DNA of 64,000 nucleotides from Aotearoamyces nothofagi (Eukaryota > Ascomycota > Leotiomycetes > Leotiales > Tympanidaceae), in the NCBI GenBank assembly GCA_015345905.1, contig JADDTR010000007.1, positions 62,001-126,000 of the forward strand, in the 5' to 3' direction. Made by a program: the position numbers and the translations under genes. The notes beneath the pieces are model-generated. The model saw nothing but the letters and a program-made list of their open reading frames with translations, had not been told where the DNA came from and made no database searches. Shown here piece by piece: positions 33,178-43,270 of this stretch. The first letter of the stretch is position 1. Each line of letters starts with the position of its first letter.

Positions 33178-34405
33178 CTTGTTGTGCTTTTTTATTAATT
33201 TTGGCTTAACATAGCCTAAGTACATTGCCGCGCTTCTTAGCACCGAAAGTCGATGCCTGGATTCTACGCGTTTCCTGCGCGGGTTGAGCAATACCGATCC
33301 GTTTCCCAGACATGCGCTAACTCGACCCTGTGACGTCATTGCAGAGCAAGCTGGAGAAAGGATCAGTATATATAGCAGTATAGTATATTACCAGTCAATA
33401 TTAACAAATGAAACAAAAAGTATACAACCTTTCTAAAGTATAATTACTTTTATCAATTAATCTATTCTAATATTCCTTTTCCTATTTTAATAGTAGCTAT
33501 ATAAAAAGAAATATAAACATCTTAAGACTAGAAGTATAAATCAAGTTATATATTACTGTTGTCTAATAAATAGAGGAGTTGTATAGATCTATTACTTTCT
33601 TATATAAATTATTATCATCTTTAAATATATTCTTTTTCAACATCAATATTATCTCAGTACTAATAAAGTAACTTATAATATATTTGCTAAATATAGACAA
33701 TTGTAATATAGTTGAAAACAAATTTAGACAATATCTCTTAAATATAATTTGATATAAATCAGATAGAATAGAGAACTTCTACAAAGAGAATAAAGCTGTT
33801 AGAAATTCAGAGTCTGGAGATAATATAGAGGATCATTCAGATACTAGCTATCTGTTTTTATAGAAGACTACAAGGTTGCTGTCTATAATAACAACTTGAA
33901 ATAAGGCTGCCTTTTTACTTGTTTAAGAAGAGTTCAACGTTGGCTAGATGATCTTTATTGAAGATTTAACAGTAGAGGAGCTTATCTAGAAATATATATT
34001 TATTTATTGTAGTGCTCAAACGCTTCATGTGCTCATATGCTCCCAGTGCTTGCACGCTCTCAGTGCGCAGTGCTTGAAAGCTCCTGGTGCGCAGTGCTTA
34101 TATGCTTTCAGTGCTTCGTCAAATCTGCCGACCTTTTTGTCCACTAAAACTTGGTGTACGCAACTGGCCACGGCACCACTGGGACCGGAGCATATTGAGC
34201 GAAATTTTCATATCTGCTGCAGATGAAGCACTTCTAACCTGTGCTCAAATTGTGTAAAGTATAATGTTACAGATGGTGAGATATAAATGTTGTATCGGGA
34301 CACATTTTTCGTGTTCTTGAAACCCACCGAACTTTTTTGCCGGGCGGTGACAACTCTGGAATCTCGATCATTCTCAACATATCTGGCCATTCTTAGCTTC
34401 TCAAG
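33178..34405. other. AT-rich block and short direct repeats, no gene
   Basis: About 33400-34010 is very AT-rich, with TA-rich words and no frame, unlike flanking DNA; this looks like a RIP-type or otherwise decayed element of unidentifiable family. At 34010-34115 an imperfect ~24-bp repeat (CAGTGCTT at each end) occurs about four times. Confidence 0.6.
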
Positions 34406-35930
34406 ATGCCTAAACAGCTCCCTCTTCTCCGCGGAGAGATTACCTATTCAGTTGCCAAAAGAGAAGAGGTCAATATCCTCCAGAAATTGCGATACCCTGA
34501 ACAGAGAACCCAATTCTTTACATATATTGCCAGTAAACGCAGTTGGATAGAGACAATCGTTGTACACCGCCTCAATCTAGGAGCATCTTCATCCTGTCAT
34601 ATAGCTGATATTGAGGACTGGATACATGGCAGTTTCAATGTCTGTGTTCCAGTTACAATCGAAAGCTGGACAGAGAAGCAACAGCCTGGCCAACGTGTCC
34701 TCCTTCGATTTCCGCTACCATATCGCGTTGGTGATGCCTTTCTGGAAACGGAGACGAGAAGATTCGATGCGAGGCAGGGACATATGCATGGATACAAGAA
34801 AACTGCCCTGATGTACCGATTCCTCGGCTGTATGGATTTGCAACATCTACAGGAGAAGCTGTAAGTCTCCTGAGTAGTGTCTCTAAACTATATAATATAG
34901 ACTGACGGAATGGTTATAGTTTACTCAACTTCAAAACCTGCCGCTTCTTACCCGCTGCTTCCAATATCTACGCCGTCGACTTCTATCATTGCTATGCCGT
35001 CCGGTTCCTTCGCAGTATGTTCGCCACCAAAGCAGAAGCCATATGTCTGAAGATAAGGTCTTAGGCGCTGGTTATATATTGATTGAATATATCGAAGATA
35101 TCCAAGGAGAAATGCTCTCGAATGCATGGACTCAGAAACAACATGAAGTTGAGCTCAGGTCTAATTTGTTCCGCGACCTCTCTCGAATCTTCCTCAGTGT
35201 CATGCGAATTCCTTTACCAAGAATTGGAACCTTTGTTGTTGACTATAATGGCTTCTTAACCTTGACAAATCGACCTCTTTCGATCGAACTTCAGGACCTG
35301 GAAAACGACGGAATACCAACCGATATACCACGCGACTACACGTATGACTCAGTCAACACCTATGCAATGGATATCCTTGCATGCCATGACAGTCGACTAC
35401 GGAATCAACCAAATGCAATAAATCATGAATCCGACTACCTCTATCAGACAGGTGCTCTTGCAGCAATGCGAACAATCTTCCCGTCTCTCTTCATGCGATC
35501 GTTTCGGCATGGACCATTTGTGCTTACCTTCACGGATCTCCACCAAAGCAATATCTTCGTCAATAAAGCTTGGCGGATCACCTCTTTGGTAGACCTTGAA
35601 TGGGTATGCTCTCGCCCAATTGAATTGTTCCATTTTCCCACTTGTTTTGCAAACAAGGCCGTGGATGAGATTGCCGAAGACGCAGCTGAGTACAATACAA
35701 TGCGGAAAGAGTTTACAGACATTCTAACTGATGAAGAGCAAAAGCTCAGCTGCGCTGCCTCGAATATACGACCACAATTGTCGGCTAGTTTGAGACAGGG
35801 CTGGGAACATGGGACGTTCTGGTATGCACTAGCACTTGCCAGCCCAACGGGCCTATTTGCAATCTTTTACAAGCAGATTCAGCCTATATTCTTTAAGCAT
35901 GCTTCTGAGGAGGATGAGAACCCTTTTTGA
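34406..35930 (+). pseudogene. Aminoglycoside-phosphotransferase-like kinase gene, one frameshift
   Basis: Two exons: 34406-34860 and 34920-35930, with a 59-bp intron. The family is the large fungal APH/choline-kinase-like group of unknown substrate. Exon 1 reads in one frame to RVLLRFPLPYRVGDAF (about 34738) and then continues in another frame as NGDEKIRCEAGTYAW, ENCPDVPIPRLYGFA and TSTGEA, which joins in phase to FTQLQNLPLLTRCFQ of exon 2. So one base appears to be missing near 34738-34745. The rest is intact: GAGYILIEYIE, the catalytic loop FTDLHQSNIFV (Asp and Asn present), and LVDLEW for metal binding. Because all else is preserved, this is either a very young pseudogene or a base-call error. 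The gene sits in the accessory stretch next to the tRNA-Asp. Confidence 0.8.
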
Positions 35931-36069
35931 AGTGTTATGCCATGGTTTTGGGGTCGGGATTTTGTACGGCTTGCTCGTCGTAAATTATTGGATAAGAAAG
36001 CCTACGACAGCCAGCTTCAAGAATTTTTTGAAAATAGCACCAACGAATAAAGAATTCGATGTATAGAAT

Positions 36070-36312
36070 TCATCTCGTCCAACCCCCATCACTTAGAACC
36101 CTCGTTGTGGTTGTTCGTTGCTTCCTCATTTTCAGCTCCTTAGCAAACGCTTCGTACAACTGGCGCTCTACCTTCTCATCCTTGCTATCCTCTCGGTGTC
36201 TTTTGGCTGCTTTAGCCGAGGAGGTAAGAATCTGGATATCCTTTACATCTGCCTTTATCCCAACGCCTGCCTCCTCGACTTCCTCTTGCTTGGGCTCTGG
36301 CTTATCGGACAT
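36070..36312 (-). CDS. Small charged protein of unknown function (80 aa)
   Basis: Single frame from ATG 36312. It is Lys/Glu/Asp-rich with a likely helix (EDSKDEKVERQLYEAFAKEL) and a basic tail (MRKQRTTTTRVL). Composition and a normal-looking start (MSDKPEPKQEEVEEA) favour a real gene, but no family is recognised and a further upstream exon is possible. It is convergent with the APH-like gene, 139 bp away. Confidence 0.5.
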   Translation of the reverse strand: MSDKPEPKQEEVEEAGVGIKADVKDIQILTSSAKAAKRHREDSKDEKVERQLYEAFAKELKMRKQRTTTTRVLSDGGWTR

Positions 36313-39295
36313 TGTAAGGACGAAGTTGCCTTTGAGTCTTCTCGTCTTAAGATATTAAGGCTAGAACATAAGCAGCTTGCTTCAAAGTTGGATTGCTCAG
36401 TGTTAACTAACCACAGTGTCCTGGGTGTAGATAGGTTTAAGTGTCTGCTGGTTTGCAGTGGTTGTTGAGTCTAGGTCGAGAAACGAGAAACGAGCCCAAA
36501 AAAGTTGAAGGATGTAAACGGAGGATGTTGAGTTCTCCTCGAATGACGGACAGCTTGTTTTATAGGCATCGTGTGCTTTGCTGGCATCTTTCGCCACGCA
36601 GGTTTCCGTGGACCAACACCTTGATTTAGGCCGTACTCGAGCTCAATTATTTCTATGCCAGAACACTTAGGCAATAATACTGAGGGATTGTTGTCGCATG
36701 CTGCAGGAGACAGAGGCATGGCCGGGCATCGGGCATCCCTTGGCGGGGTTAGCCCTCATAAGCTTTCTCTCTTCATTACAGTGACTGCTAAAGTGCATCG
36801 ATTGATCAGCTATACCTTTCAATTGTACTCTATACTCTAACCTTAGCAAACAGCAAAGTAAGAATCAATATCCTCATATCTCCTTTACTCTTGAGTATAT
36901 ACAAATAGCTGACATTGGCTGTTTATAGTATGGCAACGAAGATCAAAGTGCCCAAGGGGAAAAGCGATGATGATGTTATAGAAGAGTATAAGACAAGGGT
37001 ATAATAAGATTTCTTTAGAAAGATATAGTTGAGCTAAATATCTTCTAGACTAGTCGCCAAGAGGATATGATACTTAGTTGGGATTCTTCTATTCTGCCAC
37101 AAGGGACTATGTAGCTATAGTCGTCTGTGCTGTTCGAGGCGCTATGAGAATATTTGACAATGGGCAATATGTTGATGGTGCTGGAATAACAGATGCAGAG
37201 TCGCTGGTAATTATTCCATGGAAACTGGAATATAGGCGTTGACAGAACATCCTTTTGAATTTAATCTCTACAGAGTTGCGTCCAGGAGGAATCGATGCAG
37301 ATGTTAGATCTGCAGGTGTCCTTATATTTTCGAATGCATCATCTAGGAAGCACAAGACCAAGAACATCGTTATAGGACAGGCTCCTGGGCTTGGATAGGG
37401 ATTGATCGTCAGCGTCAAGCTATACTAGTCAGTTACTATCAATACAGGTAGACTGCAATACAATAGCTTGCAACTTGTTTGGATCAGACCTTTCCCCCTT
37501 TCTTAGATTGTATATTATATGCATTCTAAGTATGGGGGCTGGTCGATCTTTGCTGTCCGGTTCTAGTCGAAGAAGTATGTCCGTGGAAACCAGTGCATCA
37601 TTAGCATCGCGATAGCAATCGGATCAGAGAAGAGCTCCAGCTCGGCTTCCGGACTCGGATAGGACTTGAAGGTATAATGCAACCTGTATTCGCTGTCTGT
37701 TGTTCTTGTATCGTTTTGTATCTTTGGCCCAAAGGAGGTGAAGCATAATATCGATATCGTCTGCCGTAGCAAAGGTCTTTTCGTATGCAGTATTCTTGAG
37801 ATCGAAGTTTTTCTGAATCCAGCACCCATCTTCCTGCATCTGTTGCCTTGTTGGTTTGATTCGCGGAATATAGAGTACTTGTAACATAGAGCACTTATAA
37901 CATAGAGCACTTATAATGTAGAGTACTTATAATGTAGAGCACTTATAACAGCGACGAGAAAGGAGTATTTAGCGACGGCGAGGCAGGATGCCCTGCTCTA
38001 GAATTCAGGCATCGATTCTCGGAAACGCTATAATGAGTTCTCTACCTCGCGGCCGCTCAACATTCCTTTGAATCCTTTCTCATTGCTGTCATAAGCAGCT
38101 GCTGCTTTGTTTTGTGCGATATATTATATATTTACATTCTATTATCTGTTTCGTGCTTCTGGATCCTTGCTCCCTTGTATTCTTCTACAATTTGGCACTG
38201 CGCATGCCCACCGAATCCCCAACGGGTTCCTGTCTCTGTTCTCCCTTCTCCTATCTCCAACCCTCCTTCTCGTGCTCAGCAAACTCATCACTTGTTCCCA
38301 CTCGACGAAATGTTACGAGTCACTTAGTGCTCCCTCACCAGACAGCGACATATCCGTTCCATTCGTCCGGCATGTTTGCATAGCAAGTCCGAACGGTTAC
38401 CTGCCGGATCTCGAAGCGCACAGCATCGGCGTGGGCCAGCGGGTGCAGGCTGTGAATCCCCGAACTGTCCTGGCTTGACGGGACCTGGCTGGACGACCAA
38501 AGGAAGATCTTCGTCAGTCGCAATGAAGGCGTTGATTGCTCCCAGAATTTGGAATCGGCCTACTCGGTTGCCTTGATGGGACCGTCGGGCCAGTTTGTAT
38601 GACTCGGGGAAGCACCCACGAGCATATCTCGTGCTTCTATCGACTCCTTCCGTCGTAAGGCACCATAAGGCTAGCGAAACGCACATATCTGCTTTTCAGC
38701 TCATCAACCTTTCGGTCATTTCTCTACTTTCCTTGTTTCTCTTGTCAAGTCTTCGCTGTTGGCGCTGTACAAGCGCAACGCCCTGCTCGCCCTCTTCGGT
38801 GCCGCCCCGGGGCGGTGAGAATGCCCTCCCGGCAGGGCAACGCCCTACCTAAAACACCACTGCGCCCTTTCTCATCTCAATGATATGCTGTACCCTATCT
38901 ACCCATGCTATCTTGCTATGCATACTGTCGTGTCAAAACTGCTTCATGTCAGCTACTGTAGTGCGTGCTCAGCATGTTCAGCATCGTCGATGGTCGTTTG
39001 ATGTGGCCTATGGGACAATTCCGGTAGGATCGTAAGCTTAAGCTTCTCATGTTTTCATCATTCTGTGTGCCCTTGAGGGCAGGCGATCAATGCGTTGACG
39101 ACGATGGCATTGCCCCTCCGCCCTGGATGAACGCCCTGATGTGGGCGTCATGGGACAAGTGCTATAAAACAAGAATAAAAGGATTCAAACATCCGTCTCA
39201 AATCAATCTATCAACCTTCTCACAATCTCTCAAAAGCTGAAGATCCCATCTCTCATTGTCAGCCATAAAGCCTTTGTCCTTTCTCCTCATCCACG
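36313..39295. other. 3-kb gene-poor stretch with relics
   Basis: No intact gene is supported. On the plus strand 36930-37400 has coding-like pieces (ATKIKVPKGKSDDDVIEEYK; VCAVRGAMRIFDNGQYVDG; PGGIDADVRSAGVLIFSN) broken up by stops or introns, possibly a decayed gene of unknown family. At 37858-37951 a 16-bp unit is repeated. GC-rich words recur near 38770-38850 (a GCCGCCCCGGGGCGG palindrome at 38800-38816). A TATA-like box (CTATAAAA) lies at about 39161, upstream of the small gene at 39296. Confidence 0.45.
37872..37951 (+). repeat. 16-bp tandem repeat, about 5 copies
   Basis: The unit ACTTATAACATAGAGC, with a variant ACTTATAATGTAGAGC, is repeated in tandem with few differences. The array directly follows the GGAATATAGAGTACTT core also found near 32888. 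Confidence 0.85.
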
Positions 39296-39692
39296 ATGCC
39301 ATCCAGCAAGTCTGCTAAAAATGGCTCTGCCAAAAGGTTAGTTTGGATAATTTTTTTATTTGACAATTCAGGATCATCTCCATAAGCTCAAGGCAACTCT
39401 TTCGCCAGCAGTCAAAGCTGATAGTAGCGATATTCTTAAGTTTAGTATTTAATTAACTAATATAAATCATGATTGCAGTAGTTCGGGGTCCAAAAGCACG
39501 CAGCAACATCCCCAGTCTAGCAATTTATCCACGAAACTCACGGAAGATCCAGAGCTTGTCGAACGATTCCTTGGGGAAGATAGGGATTACAAATCTCTCG
39601 CAGTCTCAACGTACGATCCGTGTCAGGAAGCGGCCCGAAGGCAGCATTTGCAGATGATTCAGGAGACAGTGGACCGTGAATATTGCCAGTAG
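39296..39692 (+). CDS. Small spliced protein of unknown function (84 aa)
   Basis: Exons 39296-39336 and 39479-39692; the 142-bp intron has a TTAACTAA-like branch site and a GCAG acceptor, and phase 2 agrees. The protein starts MPSSKSAKNGSAKSSSGSK (Ser/Lys-rich), then STKLTEDPELVERFLGEDRDY and ends EAARRQHLQMIQETVDREYCQ. A TATA-like box about 130 bp upstream and a pyrimidine-rich leader (CTTTCTCCTC) fit a real, possibly strongly induced promoter. No family is recognised; a small cytosolic or nuclear orphan protein is all that can be said. Confidence 0.55.
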
Positions 39693-40608
39693 GATGGAGA
39701 CTTTCAAGGAGTCCTTTGGTGTGCTCCGGTTGACAATATCCGAGCTACTTTGAGAATGTTGAGGAGTTGGAGTTTTCAAGGACGTGATCCGCCAAATATA
39801 GTAACAGGAAACAGTCCGGCAGGATACGACAGGCCGTTATGGGAATTAGAAATTATCAGTACATAGTCTTTTTACGCTTAGTCACCATTGAACCCGCCTT
39901 CTCTCTCTCCTACGTGTTGCGATATGCGACAAACTCTTGATTGTTGGTCGTAGCCTTCCTTGCCTGTCAGCCTTGCATACGTGATGGCTTGAACATAGAT
40001 AACAGATCGGCGCTCGACCGATCAATACAAGACAATTTGAGTGTCTATTCAGTAAGAATAATTAGGAAATGGGTTGAAGATATAGATATTATACTTATAG
40101 AATGGCCTCCTTATTCTCCTGACTTGAATCCTATAGAAAATCTCTGGTTTTTGTTAAAGGAAGCTATTTATAAAGTACATTTAGAGCTCACTGGAATGAG
40201 AGGTGATACTATACAGCAATTACTTATCAGATATGTGCAAGAAGAATAGGAAGCTACTAGAAAAGATGTGTTTAATAACCTGGCATTAACAATGGAACAC
40301 CGGGTTCAAGCAGTTTTAAAGATCGAGGGTTGGTATACAAAGTACTAGATTTGGAGGGATCATTAATTGTATATATTAGAAGCTTCACTTATCAGGAATA
40401 ATCAATTGAATGCAAAATAGTTGATTAATTATAACTTAAAAAGTTGTGGTTAACTTTCTAAATTCCTGCCGGAAGCTATGCGTATTCAGACGTATGTCCC
40501 CGTACTGTAGCGGGGAAAAAAGGGAGGAGTGCATAATGTTACTAGAGTAGAGCAAAGGTGATCGTGGCCGTGGGGCTATTTAATAAGTTAAGAAATGTTG
40601 CAAACTGC
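39693..40608. other. Intergenic containing a Tc1/mariner relic
   Basis: Apart from the transposase fragment at about 39950-40349 no gene is seen. Short inverted words (CCGGCAGG near 39818; CCTGCCGG near 40472) flank it and might be terminal-repeat remnants. Confidence 0.4.
39941..40349 (+). mobile_element. Tc1/mariner transposase C-terminal fragment
   Basis: The plus strand encodes the last part of a DDE transposase: QDNLSVYSVRIIRKWVED (second catalytic Asp) and then IEWPPYSPDLNPIENLWFLL, the hallmark Tc1-type block with the third acidic residue. A stop codon after YVQEE (40247-40249) interrupts the frame, which continues as NNLALTMEHRVQAVLKIEGW. The N-terminal DNA-binding part and first catalytic Asp are missing. 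A dead, 5'-truncated copy. Confidence 0.85.
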
Positions 40609-42909
40609 CTAAACACATGGATCGCTGCAATCCAAGCACTTGCCAGGATGTATAAAAAGCCCGTCGAAAGGACTCTGACAGGATGCCTTGGGTTCGAGGT
40701 AGAGATGCTTCCGCTTCCGGTTGGGGTTGGGCGAAATCTCTTGAAGAGCTGGCACCTGCTTCAAAATCTCCGAACGCTCGAAATCTATCAGCACCACATT
40801 TCTAATCTCGGGATTCCATAGCACGTTCGGTGGCCGTACATCACGATGCTCCACTCCACATCCCAACAGCTTCATAACTGCCCCGCTTGTTTCCGCAGCT
40901 AAATCCTGTCCCAAGGCCAACATCGAATCCTTCTGTGCCTGCTCGCCTGCCCATGACATGAGCAGCATGTGAACTATTCTAACCCCAAAGTCAAGAAAGT
41001 AAGGACGGGCGAGAGAGATGTTCCCAAGGTGGACTGGTATAAGCTGTCCTTGAACTTCGTCCAAGTGTCGGTAAACCAAACCTTCATGCTTCAACTTTGC
41101 TTTGAATGCCATCACAGTCCCTTTGGCAACGAAAGTATATCCGTACGATTCCAAAGTCAGTCTAAACAGAGCACCACGGGCGCCTTGCTTTCCGAGTGGC
41201 TCACATCCATTATCAGGGTCTTCCGCGAGTTGACGCAACACAAGTTTCGCAAGGGACTTCCGCCCTAAAGCATGTTTGTTGCCGATCTCATGATACCGAT
41301 GTGCATTGACATTTGGGCAAGCATCGTCCAAGAGACGCCCTCGTACAAGCCCCAACAAACAGGCTTGTGTGCAGTATTGTCGGCGGCGAACATCACTCTC
41401 TTCAGCCGCTTGTGATGAAGTGACGGAATTTATCCGTCTGGTACTAGATTGGTGCATACAATCCTTTGGCTTGCTTGGCGTTTCGACGTCTGAGGTCTCA
41501 TCTGATGAGCTAGACGGACTCTGTGGATCTTTGTGCACAATGGTATCTGCAGAGCCACAGCTATTCCTTGACTTCCGTGACTTTCTAGGTCTCAATATAA
41601 TCGGCGACCGCTTGAAAGGATGAATTCGCGCATGAAATACCGAGGCCGGAGGAGTCAAGGTCTTCTCTTCAGTGGGTATCTGCCGTAAAATTGCTTCGTG
41701 ATCGATCACAGCCTTGCAGGCAGTCTTTAGCGCTCGATTCCGCCATTCATGGCTGCGAGGTTTCGAGTTCAGTCCCATCAAGCAAAAGGCTAAAGTCTGG
41801 CTTACAGCAGTGCGAGAAAGTAGAATGTCTTCGCCCTGCGCTTCAGCTTCGATGTTGGGTTCGGCGAGGTGATAGTAGAGTGTATGTGGTTCATCCTCCT
41901 TAATTAAAAGGAAAACATCGGCTTCTCCTGTAGCCAATTTGCTGCACTCAAGGCCGTTCTCGATCATATACCCATAAATTTGCGTCAGAGCTGCTGCCGT
42001 CAGCCACTCAGAGTGGTACACAAACTTCTCCTCTGGATCGGTTGGTATTGTGATCCGATTGATGGCATCCTTCGAAATATTCATTGACCCGTTGTCAGCT
42101 CGCAAAAGCCCAGCCCGTAGATTGAGGGCCGACAGTTTGTGAGACGGTTTGTATTCCACGACCATGCACAAGCTCCGGGTACCATCTGCCTCTTTGTATA
42201 CACAAATCTGGTCGGTGCTTCGCGGTTTCGGGTTCGAGTTTGAAATATGTTCCTTGTTGGAGATGTGGAGATTCTGTAGGCTTTGCTGGACCTCGTCATT
42301 ACTATCACTAAGCGTGTTGGCATGGTTCTCAAAAATTATGCCCTCGCCTAGATTGAACGCATGACGAGCCTCTTCTACCCCTAAGAGGTAGGAGATAATG
42401 TTGGTCGTTGGCCGCTCAACAGCTAGGCGTTGGTATGTTTCCAAGTCCTTCTCGCTCGCGAGTGGTCGGTCGCAAAGGTCCTGGCCGAGTTCTTTGAGAT
42501 ATTGAATAGTGCTGAAATGTTCTACGTCTTGAGGGATGAATTTGGAAACTCTTTCGAAGAGTTGATGCTGTAGTATTGGAAAGTCCGTCCATGGCATTAA
42601 TAAGGTCGGGCAGGGCTTGTTCATGGGGCTGGTGATGGAGCCCTGCGTGCTGAGGCTCTTGTCTGTCTGGATACGGAGTGGCTTCGCGAGGAATGTGTGG
42701 CAGGCACGTAGGTATTCTTCGAACGTGGTAGGTTTCGTCTTCTGTTCCTCGAGTTGAGCGCGAGCCTCTGCTTCTTGTCGATTTCGCCGCTCTTCCTTCG
42801 TCTTCTGTTCCTCGAGTTGAGCGCGAGCCTCTGCTTCTTGTCGATTTCGCCGCTCTTCCTTCAGCAGCTGCTCTAGACGCGCAACTTCCGAGTCCCGTCG
42901 TGACGACAT
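40609..42909 (-). CDS. PD-(D/E)XK nuclease-like plus protein-kinase-like fusion (766 aa)
   Basis: Single exon. Domains in order: a coiled coil (residues 8-58) built from a perfectly duplicated 21-residue unit; a restriction-endonuclease-like region (about 150-390) with Asp233 in STDQICVY and Glu252/Lys254 in VVEYKPSHKL, plus LTQIYGYMIENGLECSKLATGEA; a Ser-rich linker (about 425-480); a Cys/His segment YCTQACLLGLVRGRLL and DDACPNVNAH; and a kinase domain (about 573-720) with Lys596 in FVAKG, Glu609, HRD at 688-690 with PPNVLWN, and IDFE at 708-711. This matches a widespread, expanded ascomycete family in which a nuclease-like and a kinase domain are joined, related in architecture to Crinkler-type effectors (established idea; membership here is inference). 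All key kinase residues are present. ATG 42909 is the first in frame. Confidence 0.85.
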   Translation of the reverse strand: MSSRRDSEVARLEQLLKEERRNRQEAEARAQLEEQKTKEERRNRQEAEARAQLEEQKTKPTTFEEYLRACHTFLAKPLRIQTDKSLSTQGSITSPMNKPCPTLLMPWTDFPILQHQLFERVSKFIPQDVEHFSTIQYLKELGQDLCDRPLASEKDLETYQRLAVERPTTNIISYLLGVEEARHAFNLGEGIIFENHANTLSDSNDEVQQSLQNLHISNKEHISNSNPKPRSTDQICVYKEADGTRSLCMVVEYKPSHKLSALNLRAGLLRADNGSMNISKDAINRITIPTDPEEKFVYHSEWLTAAALTQIYGYMIENGLECSKLATGEADVFLLIKEDEPHTLYYHLAEPNIEAEAQGEDILLSRTAVSQTLAFCLMGLNSKPRSHEWRNRALKTACKAVIDHEAILRQIPTEEKTLTPPASVFHARIHPFKRSPIILRPRKSRKSRNSCGSADTIVHKDPQSPSSSSDETSDVETPSKPKDCMHQSSTRRINSVTSSQAAEESDVRRRQYCTQACLLGLVRGRLLDDACPNVNAHRYHEIGNKHALGRKSLAKLVLRQLAEDPDNGCEPLGKQGARGALFRLTLESYGYTFVAKGTVMAFKAKLKHEGLVYRHLDEVQGQLIPVHLGNISLARPYFLDFGVRIVHMLLMSWAGEQAQKDSMLALGQDLAAETSGAVMKLLGCGVEHRDVRPPNVLWNPEIRNVVLIDFERSEILKQVPALQEISPNPNRKRKHLYLEPKASCQSPFDGLFIHPGKCLDCSDPCV
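42734..42859. repeat. 63-bp direct duplication inside the nuclease-kinase gene
   Basis: Two adjacent 63-bp copies (42734-42796 and 42797-42859) appear identical and encode two consecutive 21-residue coiled-coil units (KEERRNRQEAEARAQLEEQKT-type, shown here only by its core EERRNRQEAEARA). The length keeps the frame. Confidence 0.92.
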
Positions 42910-43270
42910 TTCGTAGATGTGAGCTTGTTGTGGAATAGGAAGTATGGGATTGGGAAACCCGTCATCGGTTTGGCTGGACCATTACTCCTTATTGTCGAGG
43001 CACCGTCCACGTGGCGGGCACTCAGAAGAGAGTCAACTCGGAGGTGGCAAGATGATGTATGGAGGTCGCCCCTCGCGAGTGGTTTCATGAACCCTCGCTT
43101 TCCTACTGTACTGTAGCCGAGCTGAGATCCCCGCGCTCCCGAGGCGCGCGGCTAAACAAAACTCCACCGACGTCTCGCTAAGGCGATATAAACACCCTGA
43201 TGTGCAATCGCCGACGAGGTGCACCTCTACTCTGCTTCAGTTCCTCCAGCTCCTTCAGTCCCCTGCAAGC
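42910..43270. other. Divergent promoter region
   Basis: About 360 bp between the nuclease-kinase gene and the alpha/beta hydrolase gene. A TATA-like GATATAAACA lies near 43183, about 90 bp upstream of the hydrolase start. Confidence 0.45.

Noticed and set aside
34989-35040. Independent start of the APH-like exon 2
   Set aside because: The frame continues upstream to 34920 and joins exon 1 in phase, so it is one gene.
38107-38852. Frames of 60-123 codons in the gene-poor stretch
   Set aside because: Mutually overlapping, pyrimidine- or Pro-rich, and without splice or motif support.
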